From assembly GCA_041649955.1 (NCBI GenBank), contig JBAZMD010000021.1:1-11272 (forward strand): a stretch of DNA of 11,272 nucleotides. Reading direction: 5' to 3'. This stretch comes from JAQUPP01 sp041649955. GTDB lineage: Bacteria; Patescibacteriota; Patescibacteriia; UBA2591; JAQUPP01. The notes under the pieces are model-generated. The model worked only from the letters and a program-made list of their open reading frames with translations. It was not told where the DNA came from and ran no database searches. Shown in pieces: positions 1-5,522 of the stretch (position 1 is its first letter; each line of letters begins with the position of its first letter). The position numbers and the translations under genes are program-made.

Positions 1-51
1 AATCAGTAAAATTATTACGCCAATCAGCCACAAAATTTTTTTCTTTTTCAT
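1..51 (-). CDS. N-terminus of an exported or membrane protein (partial)
   Basis: An ATG on the minus strand (complement of 49-51) opens a frame that runs to the window edge without a stop. The 17 visible residues are four lysines after the Met, then a hydrophobic run (ILWLIGVIILLI). This is the usual n-region plus h-region of a signal peptide or N-terminal membrane anchor. No lipobox, cleavage site or mature domain is visible, so no function can be given. No clear SD precedes the ATG, as with the other core-style genes here. It is divergent from the gene at 127 and shares the AT-rich spacer with it. Confidence 0.55.
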   Translation of the reverse strand, partial: MKKKKILWLIGVIILLI

Positions 52-126
52 AAAAATAAACACTGGATTTTAAAACGATTATCTATTATAATAACATAAG
101 GAGCGAATAAGACAAATAATAAAAAT
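52..126. promoter_or_regulatory. Divergent promoter region
   Basis: This 75-bp AT-rich spacer separates two divergent genes. A perfect TATAAT lies at 87-92 on the plus strand, and because ATTATAAT is symmetric a TATAAT also reads on the minus strand (complement of 85-90). No good -35 box is visible for the plus strand; TGGATT at 64-69 is only a 3/6 match. AAGGAG at 98-103 is 23 nt from the ATG at 127, too far to act as a normal SD. Confidence 0.45.
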
Positions 127-2391
127 ATGCTTGGAAAAACCAAAAAAATTGATATTATCATTGAAATCCTTTGGCTGGTGATTATTTTTTTTATTCCTGT
201 TTATCTTGATCAGGGACTATATAATGTTTTTGAAGTTCCAAAAAATATTTTATTTCAAAATTTGACGGAGATTTTATTATTTGTTTATCTTGTCAAACTT
301 ATTCTTTTTTATCGGGAAAATATTCAAATTTTTCGCCAAAGAATAAAATATTTTATTCCGGCCGGTATTTTTATCGTTATTTTGGGCATTTCCACGATTT
401 TTTCTCAAGTGCCTTGGTTTAGTTTTTGGGGATCTTGGGAGCGGAGAATGGGTTATTTGGCCTGGCTCCATTTTTTTATTTTCGGTTTGCTTTTGCTTTT
501 AAATATTCAAAAAAGAAACCAAATCTATCGGATTTTGACAGCCATTTTGGCTTCTTCCTTTTTCGTCGGCATCTACGGCGCCATGCAATTTAAAGGCCTG
601 GATTTATTTCAATGGACTTATGATCCGTTTGTAATGGGACGAATTTTTTCCAGCATCGGCCAGCCGAATTTTTTGGGTTCTTGGCTGCTCTTGGTTATGC
701 CGCTGGCTATTTTGGGTTTGATAAATAAAAAACCTTTAATCAAATATTCTTCATTCTTTTTATTAATTTTGCTCTTTCTAAATCTTCTTTGGACTAAATC
801 GCGCGGCGCTTGGCTCGGCGCCTTGATAATGGTTGTTTTCATGGGTATTTTATTTTTTTGGCGCCGGGATAGAAAAAAAATTATTTTCCCCGTTATTTTT
901 TTGTTAATAATAATTTTATTATTATTTATTGCTCCGCATTTTAATATTTCAAAAGATAAATTGGCCGCGAATCCATTTTTAACTCGTTTGATGACTCTGA
1001 CTGATTTGAAAGAAGCCGGGCAATATCGTTTAATGCACTGGCAGGCGAGCGCGGATTTAATCAAAGACAAGCCGGTTTTAGGATATGGTTTAGGCAGTCA
1101 GCGATTTAATTTTCCCAAATATTATCAGCCGATATTCGCCGTTTACGAAAAACCGAATATTTATCTTGATTATGCTCATAATGATATTTTAGATACCATT
1201 TTGGCGAGCGGATTCTTAGGATTTTTTGCTTATTTATTTTTAATCGGTAGCGCATTTTGGTTCGGGCTAAGATATCTATTTAAAAGTCCAAAGCAAATAT
1301 TAAATACTAAATTTCAAATTCCAGATTCCAAATTCCTAATTCTTTGCCTTCTGAGCGGACTTTTCGGTTATTTGCTTTCCATCCAATTTTCATTTCACGT
1401 AATGTCCACTTTGCTTTATTTCTGGCTTTTCATTGTTTTAATAATTATTCTGGCTAATAATTTAACTGATTCGGAAAATTCAGAGAATAATTTAATCTCA
1501 ACTGAAAAATCGGAAGAAATTTTAACTCCGCTTAAAAGTTTGATGATTCTTTTTGTTTTAAGTTTAACTTTTTTGTGTTTATGGCAATTTAATTTTAAAT
1601 TATATTTATCCAGTCATTATTTTTTAAACGCTCAAAAGGCAAAAACAATGGGTAATTGGCAGGAAATGATTCAAGAAAATGAAAAAGCGATAAAATTTGA
1701 CCCAAATAATCCTTATTTTCGCCAAGAATTCGCTTTAAGTTTGTATCAAGCCGGATTTTCATCTTCAACAGAAAAATTAAACTGGCTTGGAACGGGTATT
1801 GAAAATATTGAAATAATTCCTCAAAAAATCAGGCCGATTGAATCGATTATTTGGTTAAGCTGGTTAAAAAGCGAGAAAGCCAATTTGACCAAAAATCAAA
1901 ACGATTTTCAAGCCGCGGAAAAAACTTTTCAAGATTCGGCTGATTTTACGCCTGGCACGGCCCTTATTTATAATCATTGGTGCGATTTGAAAGTTTATGA
2001 AGAAAATTGGGCTCAAGCCATCAAAATGTGCGAAAAAGCGATTTCTTTATATCCGGATCTTAATCATCCATCTCTAAATGCAGAGCATTATCGCGATGTT
2101 GTTAATGAAATGACTCCGGTTTATCTTAATTTGGGATTTGTTTATAGAAAAATCGGCGACCCTAAAACGGCAATTGACTATTATCAAAAATCAGCATATC
2201 CTATAATAAAGGGTTTTACTCCTCCTTACCCGAATATTTTAAAAGTTGTTTATCAAGAAATGATTGATACTTATAAATCAATGGGGCAAATTGATTCAGC
2301 GATTTATTGGGCTCAACATTTTCAGATTCTCTGGCCCGATGATCCGAGTTCCAACCTTCTTTTAAATTCATCGCAGCAAAAATTAAAATAA
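127..2391 (+). CDS. O-antigen ligase/polymerase-like (Wzy_C) membrane protein with C-terminal TPRs
   Basis: This is a polytopic membrane protein of 754 aa. Residues 1-450 are a series of hydrophobic helices. Hallmarks of the Wzy_C/WaaL family are visible: an IGQPNFLG segment near residue 180, SRGAWLG at 225-231, and a large loop with YAHND at 349-353 (H351), followed by a glycine-rich GFLGFFAYL helix. A soluble tail from about 498 onward carries TPR-like pairs, for example around 498-540, 614-640, 663-695 and 715-745, often ending in a proline-containing turn such as FDPNNP. Family members transfer or polymerise undecaprenyl-linked glycans outside the membrane. In a cell without LPS the acceptor could be a surface polysaccharide, pilin or S-layer protein, which is an inference. 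A heptanucleotide repeat lies inside the gene (1297-1345). No SD precedes the ATG, and the next gene follows after 7 nt. Confidence 0.85.
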   Translation: MLGKTKKIDIIIEILWLVIIFFIPVYLDQGLYNVFEVPKNILFQNLTEILLFVYLVKLILFYRENIQIFRQRIKYFIPAGIFIVILGISTIFSQVPWFSFWGSWERRMGYLAWLHFFIFGLLLLLNIQKRNQIYRILTAILASSFFVGIYGAMQFKGLDLFQWTYDPFVMGRIFSSIGQPNFLGSWLLLVMPLAILGLINKKPLIKYSSFFLLILLFLNLLWTKSRGAWLGALIMVVFMGILFFWRRDRKKIIFPVIFLLIIILLLFIAPHFNISKDKLAANPFLTRLMTLTDLKEAGQYRLMHWQASADLIKDKPVLGYGLGSQRFNFPKYYQPIFAVYEKPNIYLDYAHNDILDTILASGFLGFFAYLFLIGSAFWFGLRYLFKSPKQILNTKFQIPDSKFLILCLLSGLFGYLLSIQFSFHVMSTLLYFWLFIVLIIILANNLTDSENSENNLISTEKSEEILTPLKSLMILFVLSLTFLCLWQFNFKLYLSSHYFLNAQKAKTMGNWQEMIQENEKAIKFDPNNPYFRQEFALSLYQAGFSSSTEKLNWLGTGIENIEIIPQKIRPIESIIWLSWLKSEKANLTKNQNDFQAAEKTFQDSADFTPGTALIYNHWCDLKVYEENWAQAIKMCEKAISLYPDLNHPSLNAEHYRDVVNEMTPVYLNLGFVYRKIGDPKTAIDYYQKSAYPIIKGFTPPYPNILKVVYQEMIDTYKSMGQIDSAIYWAQHFQILWPDDPSSNLLLNSSQQKLK
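1297..1345 (+). repeat. In-frame 7-bp tandem repeat, seven degenerate units
   Basis: Seven consecutive heptamers are readable: ATATTAA, ATACTAA, ATTTCAA, ATTCCAG, ATTCCAA, ATTCCTA and ATTCTTT, with consensus close to ATTCCAA. Three heptamers equal 21 bp, so the protein shows a 7-residue period (ILNTKFQ then IPDSKFL). It sits in a polar loop between membrane helices of the ligase-like protein, at about residues 391-406, and leaves the reading frame open. Confidence 0.75.
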
Positions 2392-2398
2392 TTTTATT

Positions 2399-2899
2399 AT
2401 GGCACAAAATACAAATCAAAATATTGATCACGGCAAAAATTTTTTAAGCTGGCAATTTCCAGAATATACCAAATATGAACGAGAAAAATCATGGTATATA
2501 ATTGTCGGTTTAATTTCTTTGGGAATTATTATTTATTCCATAGTAACGGCCAACATTCTTTTTGTCATTTTATTGATTTTATTTATGACGATTATTACTT
2601 TGCATAATCGCCATGAGCCGATGGATGTTTTATGCGATATTTTTGAAGATGGCGTGGCAGTCGGCAGTCAATTTTACGAATGGTCGGATATAAAAAATTT
2701 TCGAATTGTTTATCAGCCGCCGGATGTTAAAAAACTTTACATTGATTTAAAAAATAATCTCTTGCAGGATTTTTCCATTCCCTTAGAAGATCAAAGTCCG
2801 TTAATGGTTCGCGATATTTTAAAAAAATATTTAAAAGAAGATTTGACCAAAACCGAAGAAACTTTGACTGATCGCTTAAATCGCTGGCTGAAGATATAA
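2399..2899 (+). CDS. Small membrane protein with two helices and a cytosolic domain
   Basis: This 166-aa protein has a polar N-terminus, two adjacent hydrophobic helices (about 32-49 and 51-69) and a soluble C-terminal part of about 95 residues. That part contains an alternating strand pattern, IFEDGVAVGSQFYEWSDI, followed by more strands and a final amphipathic helix. The pattern of two helices followed by a small beta domain with a G.....F..W.DI turn recalls bacterial PH-like or DUF5673-type membrane proteins. This is a resemblance by eye only, and I do not assign a function. It starts 7 nt after the ligase-like gene with no SD, so it is probably co-transcribed and translationally coupled. 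The gene ends 5 nt before the tRNA fragment. Confidence 0.7.
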   Translation: MAQNTNQNIDHGKNFLSWQFPEYTKYEREKSWYIIVGLISLGIIIYSIVTANILFVILLILFMTIITLHNRHEPMDVLCDIFEDGVAVGSQFYEWSDIKNFRIVYQPPDVKKLYIDLKNNLLQDFSIPLEDQSPLMVRDILKKYLKEDLTKTEETLTDRLNRWLKI

Positions 2900-2904
2900 A
2901 ATTT

Positions 2905-2971
2905 GCCCCTGTAGCTCAACTCCGACGCCTTGAAGGGTCGGAGTCCCGACTGAAGCGTCGGGGCGGATAGA
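2905..2971 (+). pseudogene. Truncated tRNA-Arg copy interrupted in the D-loop
   Basis: Positions 2902-2919 are identical over 18 nt to 3007-3024, the 5' flank and first 15 nt of the intact tRNA. After a 45-nt palindromic insert, GGATAGA (2965-2971) matches the tRNA D-loop and D-stem (3026-3032). The copy therefore covers tRNA nucleotides 1-15 and about 18-23, with the insert replacing a single T of the D-loop. It then breaks off into a T-run. The anticodon arm, T arm and 3' acceptor strand are missing, so it cannot be a functional tRNA. Confidence 0.7.
2920..2964. repeat. REP/BIME-like double palindrome
   Basis: The insert contains two hairpins. The first is CTCCGAC/GTCGGAG (2920-2926 with 2937-2943), with an inner CCT/AGG. 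The second is CCCGAC/GTCGGG (2945-2950 with 2957-2962). An alternative fold pairs CCGACGC (2922-2928) with GCGTCGG (2955-2961) around a GTCGG/CCGAC core. The unit is thus one palindrome plus a near copy in inverse orientation. It is far more GC-rich than its surroundings. A run of seven Ts at 2972-2978 follows 9 nt after the second stem, so it might also help end transcription of the upstream operon. Confidence 0.7.
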
Positions 2972-3009
2972 TTTTTTTAGTAATTAGTTGTCAACAATTT
3001 ATTTTTTTT

Positions 3010-3081
3010 GCCCCTGTAGCTCAATGGATAGAGTGTGGGTTTGCGGAACCCAAGATCCGCGTCCGATTCGCGGCGGGGGCA
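3010..3081 (+). tRNA. tRNA-Arg, anticodon GCG
   Basis: A full cloverleaf can be drawn. The acceptor is GCCCCTG with CGGGGGC (one T-G pair). The D-stem is GCTC/GAGT with loop AATGGATA. The anticodon stem is TGGGT/ACCCA with loop TTGCGGA, giving anticodon GCG at 3043-3045. The variable loop is AGAT and the T-stem CCGCG/CGCGG. A20 in the D-loop, C35 and A73 fit arginine identity. CCA is not encoded. The T-loop reads TCCGATT, with C at position 55 where U (pseudouridine) is almost universal. GCG would read CGC and CGU codons. Confidence 0.9.
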
Positions 3082-3115
3082 TTGATATGATATTGATACT
3101 CTTATACAATATAAT
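3082..3115 (+). promoter_or_regulatory. Possible promoter of the methyltransferase
   Basis: TTGATA (3082-3087) and TACAAT (3105-3110) are 17 bp apart. An overlapping perfect TATAAT at 3110-3115 lacks a suitably spaced -35. Either would give a leader of only a few bases before the ATG at 3127, with no SD. Confidence 0.4.
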
Positions 3116-3126
3116 TAAATTTTTTT

Positions 3127-3978
3127 ATGATGACTAACACGAAAAAAAATTATACTGCTCCTTGGAAAAAAATGGCTGATTCGTGGAAGCTATTCACTCC
3201 TCCATGGAAACCTTCTGAGAATAACATTATTTTATATAAAAAATTATTAGACAGGGCTATAAAAGGAATAAAGAGTCCGAAAGTTTTGATTTTAGGAGCT
3301 ACTCCCGAAATAAGAGATATGTTGGCAGATTACAAAAATATTGAGGTTACGATTGCTGATATTACTATGGAGATGATTTTAGCAATGAATGAATTGGTAA
3401 AAAAGAAAAATTTTTCTAATGAAATATGGATAAAATCTGACTGGTTGAAAATGCCTTTAGAAAAAGATTATTTTGATGTTATTTTCGGCGATTATGTTAT
3501 TTCTCAACTGCCGAAAGAATTAATAAATACTTTTTTATCTAAAATAAAGTCTTTATTAAAACCAACCGGTAGATTTATTCCTCGAGCCGTATTTTTTAAC
3601 GAAGATACTGCTCTAGATTTTGACGAAATAATTAAAAAATTTGATAAGATAAAAGAGAGCGACCAATCTATTACCGATATAGCTTCTTATTGTTTTGTAG
3701 GCAAGACGACCACTATAAAAAAGGGGAATTATTATATTTTTTCTTTGCCGTTGCTTAAAACGGTTAGGGATAAATATGAGAAAAAAAACGGAAAAAATAG
3801 ATGGCTAACGGCTTTAGATAAAGCTCTTGCTCCATATGAAAAAGAATGGTTTTTTTATAGTTTGTCAGATACAGAAAATAATTTAAACAATTATTTTGAC
3901 ATAGAAGAAAAAATAAAAGAACCAAAGGGGAGTTCGCTTGGAGATACGACATTTACTTATTATTTAAAACGAAAATAA
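3127..3978 (+). CDS. Class I SAM-dependent methyltransferase
   Basis: This 283-aa soluble protein shows the Rossmann methyltransferase pattern. Motif I is VLILGATPEIR (about 53-63). An acidic end of strand 2 follows at VTIADIT (D78), then SDWLKMP near 104-110. Motif IV is FDVIFGDYV (116-124), and LLKPTGRFI at about 143-151 precedes strand 5. The variant motif I with ATPE instead of GxGxG occurs in a subset of class I enzymes. The substrate cannot be told; the C-terminal 120 residues have no recognisable recognition domain. The start may be the ATG at 3127 or at 3130. There is no SD, which resembles the core genes rather than the accessory genes that follow. It ends 60 bp before its own terminator and lies directly downstream of the tRNA. 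Confidence 0.8.
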   Translation: MMTNTKKNYTAPWKKMADSWKLFTPPWKPSENNIILYKKLLDRAIKGIKSPKVLILGATPEIRDMLADYKNIEVTIADITMEMILAMNELVKKKNFSNEIWIKSDWLKMPLEKDYFDVIFGDYVISQLPKELINTFLSKIKSLLKPTGRFIPRAVFFNEDTALDFDEIIKKFDKIKESDQSITDIASYCFVGKTTTIKKGNYYIFSLPLLKTVRDKYEKKNGKNRWLTALDKALAPYEKEWFFYSLSDTENNLNNYFDIEEKIKEPKGSSLGDTTFTYYLKRK

Positions 3979-4037
3979 TTTTATACTCAGATCTGAGAAA
4001 TTATATTTATTGGGTAGATAAAACCTGCCCTTCTCTT

Positions 4038-4070
4038 AACGCATTATAGTTAGTGCGTTTTTTATTTTTT
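4038..4070 (+). terminator. Intrinsic terminator after the methyltransferase
   Basis: AACGCATTA (4038-4046) pairs with TAGTGCGTT (4051-4059) around the loop TAGT, with one T-G pair. It is followed by TTTTTTATTTTTT. Two smaller palindromes precede it: CTCAGATCTGAG (3986-3997) and GGGTAG/CTGCCC (4012-4017 with 4025-4030). Confidence 0.75.
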
Positions 4071-4078
4071 ACAGGGGG

Positions 4079-4106
4079 TTGACATTTTTCAAAAAAATCA
4101 TATAAT
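4079..4106 (+). promoter_or_regulatory. Consensus sigma-70 promoter of the PurH-like gene
   Basis: TTGACA (4079-4084) and TATAAT (4101-4106) are both perfect and are separated by 16 bp. Transcription would start near 4113 and give a leader of about 76 nt. The box is preceded by GGGGG, a context shared with the minus-strand promoter at 6567-6595. Confidence 0.85.
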
Positions 4107-4136
4107 TTTAATAAGAAAATAAAATAAGAAAGCGGA

Positions 4137-4181
4137 GCCATCTGCGTTACAGGTGGCAGGTAATTTGAAAAAAAGAGGGGG
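4137..4181 (+). promoter_or_regulatory. Leader hairpin and strong SD
   Basis: GCCATCTG (4137-4144) and CAGGTGGC (4150-4157) form an 8-bp stem around CGTTA in the 5' leader. The SD AGAGGGGG (4174-4181) follows, 7 nt before the ATG at 4189. This SD rules out the in-frame GTG at 4153, which lies inside the hairpin. I do not recognise a known riboswitch class here. Confidence 0.6.
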
Positions 4182-4188
4182 TGTTATT

Positions 4189-4776
4189 ATGATCAAAAGA
4201 GCCTTGATTAGTGTTTATAATAAGGATGGCATTCCGGAATTTGCCAATGGACTAATTGATTTGGATATTAAGATTGCTTCTTCGGGTAACACGGCTAAAG
4301 TGTTGAAAGATGCTGGGATATTAGTGAAAGAAGTTAGTGAAATTACCGGCTATCCAGCTATTTTGGGTCATCGGGTAGTAACTTTACATCCTAAAATTCA
4401 TGGCGGAATTTTAGCTAAGCGTACCCCAGAACATCTTGCAGAAGTGGAAAAATATGAGATTCCACTTTTTGACTTGGTCTGTGTTGACCTTTATCCGGTA
4501 GAACAAGCAATTGCCGATTCTAATGCTACTATTGAAAGTGTTATAGAAATGATAGATATTGGCGGTCCAGCTTTGATTCGAGGGGCAGCCAAAAATTGTG
4601 AAAATGTCATTCCTATTATTGATCCCAGTGACCGAATGCCTGTTTTGAAAGAACTTAAAGAGAATGGTGAAGTCACAAAAAAAACAAGGCTGGATTTGGC
4701 TATTAAAGTTTTTACCCGCATGTCTGCTTATGATAATGCAATTAGGGAATTCTTAGCTCGTAAACAAGAGAGCTAA
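4189..4776 (+). CDS. Stand-alone PurH N-terminal (IMP cyclohydrolase-type) domain, divergent active site
   Basis: This 195-aa protein aligns by eye over its whole length with the N-terminal domain of bifunctional PurH/ATIC (usually over 500 aa). That domain closes FAICAR to IMP in purine synthesis. Conserved blocks include MIKRALISV, TLHPKIHGGIL (65-75), DLYP (Y102), MIDIGGPALIRGAAKN (D123, K135) and the YDNAI helix. The AICAR transformylase domain is absent; a stop and terminator follow. Compared with human ATIC (offset 2), Y104, D125 and K137 are kept. However, K66 of RVKTLHP is V64, and the nucleotide-binding loop SVSDKTG reads SVYNKDG. SGGTA reads SGNTA. It may be a weak or altered cyclohydrolase, or an MGS-fold protein with another ligand. 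No partner transformylase is in the window. The promoter is perfect and the SD strong. Confidence 0.8.
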   Translation: MIKRALISVYNKDGIPEFANGLIDLDIKIASSGNTAKVLKDAGILVKEVSEITGYPAILGHRVVTLHPKIHGGILAKRTPEHLAEVEKYEIPLFDLVCVDLYPVEQAIADSNATIESVIEMIDIGGPALIRGAAKNCENVIPIIDPSDRMPVLKELKENGEVTKKTRLDLAIKVFTRMSAYDNAIREFLARKQES

Positions 4777-4788
4777 ATCATAAAAATC

Positions 4789-4798
4789 AAAAAGGAGG
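4789..4798 (+). other. Orphan Shine-Dalgarno sequence
   Basis: AAAAAGGAGG lies 13 nt after the PurH-like stop, but no start codon or reading frame follows at a usable distance. The terminator stem begins within 10 nt. It looks like the leftover ribosome-binding site of a gene that once followed in an operon. Confidence 0.5.
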
Positions 4799-4806
4799 AT
4801 AAATAA

Positions 4807-4835
4807 AAAAAGGGCGATTTAATCACGCCCTTTTT
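4807..4835. terminator. Bidirectional intrinsic terminator
   Basis: AAAAAGGGCG (4807-4816) pairs perfectly with CGCCCTTTTT (4826-4835) around a 9-nt loop. The A and T tracts let it act for the plus-strand PurH-like gene and the minus-strand 145-aa gene. The stop codon of the latter (complement of 4819-4821) lies in the loop, so its last codons are part of the stem. Confidence 0.85.
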
Positions 4836-5256
4836 GTTTGTTTATTGTCTTTTTCAAATCATTCACCAGTGTGCTATTCGGTTTCAGTTTATAGTGCATT
4901 GCCAATATGATATTTTCCATACTTTTTTGTTCTGTTGGGAAAACATCATTTATATTAATTATTATCAGCTCTTTCTCTCGAAACCGATTTGCCATTCTTA
5001 TTTGACCAAGAATAAATAAAAATTCTTTACAATTCGTGTCTTTACAATACTTGAATAAAATATGAATCTCCTGCGACCAAATTATCAATCTTTCATTTTC
5101 TTCTACTGATTTCAACCCTATTTCATCGCAAGTATCAATATCTAGAAATAAACATTCAACCTCATGTCCGTCTTTCTTTAGATTATCTATATACTCCTGT
5201 TCTAACTGCTTAAGCTTTCTTGGAAATATCACCAAAATTCTTTTTGTTTTAGTCAT
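4819..5256 (-). CDS. Small Rossmann-like protein, function unknown
   Basis: This 145-aa soluble protein alternates strands and helices: KRILVIFP (5-12), VECLFLDID (33-41), RLIIWS (56-61), a helix with CKEFLFILGQIRMANRF (76-92), then ELIIIN (96-101). Arrangement and size recall the nucleoside 2-deoxyribosyltransferase/TIR-like class of small Rossmannoid folds. In those, an E in the helix after strand 3 (here perhaps E78) precedes an A..LGK-like turn. The key motifs are not sharp enough to name it. A strong SD (GGGGGAGG) lies 3 nt upstream, and the 41-aa gene ends 12 nt before it, so the two form one transcript. It converges on the PurH-like gene, and both share one terminator. Confidence 0.6.
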   Translation of the reverse strand: MTKTKRILVIFPRKLKQLEQEYIDNLKKDGHEVECLFLDIDTCDEIGLKSVEENERLIIWSQEIHILFKYCKDTNCKEFLFILGQIRMANRFREKELIIININDVFPTEQKSMENIILAMHYKLKPNSTLVNDLKKTINKQKGRD

Positions 5257-5268
5257 TTTCCTCCCCCT

Positions 5269-5394
5269 TTATTCATTACTGGTTGCTTCATCATAAAGAC
5301 CTTTGGACAACCCACATATGAACAAAATTATTAAAATTAATATTGCAATTAGAGCAGCAATGCAGTAACCAATTATGCGTAAAATTTTTTTCAT
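5269..5394 (-). CDS. 41-aa single-helix membrane peptide
   Basis: The frame starts at ATG (complement of 5392-5394) and ends at TAA (complement of 5269-5271). It encodes MKKILR, a long hydrophobic helix (about residues 7-32) and a short acidic tail, DEATSNE. An ideal SD (AAGGAGG) lies 5 nt before the ATG, which is the main argument that this small frame is real. It is the first gene of a two-gene unit with the 145-aa protein, 12 nt apart. Single-helix peptides of this type can be toxins, holin-like pore formers or partners of a soluble sensor. Nothing in the sequence decides between these. Confidence 0.65.
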   Translation of the reverse strand: MKKILRIIGYCIAALIAILILIILFICGLSKGLYDEATSNE

Positions 5395-5427
5395 CTTTCC
5401 TCCTTTATTTTTTAAATAACTATTATT

Positions 5428-5456
5428 ATCAAACCACATTTTTCGATTTGTGTCAA
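5428..5456 (-). promoter_or_regulatory. Promoter of the 41-aa/145-aa unit
   Basis: On the minus strand, TTGACA (complement of 5451-5456) is followed after 17 bp by TTTGAT (5428-5433). GATAAT at 5425-5430 is a better -10 but 20 bp away. The -35 is perfect and the -10 is weak. Confidence 0.5.
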
Positions 5457-5473
5457 GTCTCTAAATTTAAAAT

Positions 5474-5508
5474 AAAAAAGCAGGGAGACCTTATTCAAGG
5501 GCTCCCTG
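5474..5508 (-). terminator. Intrinsic terminator after the 326-aa gene
   Basis: Read on the minus strand, CAGGGAG (complement of 5502-5508) pairs with CTCCCTG (5481-5487). An inner CCTT/AAGG closes a GAAT loop, and a T-run (complement of 5474-5479) follows. It lies 14 nt after the stop codon. Confidence 0.85.
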
Positions 5509-5522
5509 TTATTATTTTCTAA

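Noticed and set aside
618..1070. Minus-strand frame of 150 aa inside the ligase-like gene
   Set aside because: It lies wholly within a well-supported membrane protein gene on the other strand, is basic and low in complexity, and has no start signals.
2905..2964. A second, functional minimal tRNA formed by GCCCC/GGGGC and the two hairpins
   Set aside because: The GGGGC strand is already used by the second palindrome, there is no anticodon or T-loop consensus, and the sequence resumes tRNA bases after the insert, so a broken copy explains it better.
4153..4188. GTG start giving the PurH-like protein 12 extra N-terminal residues
   Set aside because: The GTG lies in the 3' arm of a leader hairpin with no SD. 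The ATG at 4189 has a strong SD at proper distance and matches the family N-terminus.
4113..4188. Purine, ZTP or other known riboswitch in the leader of the PurH-like gene
   Set aside because: Only one short hairpin is present; no conserved aptamer core of a known class can be read.
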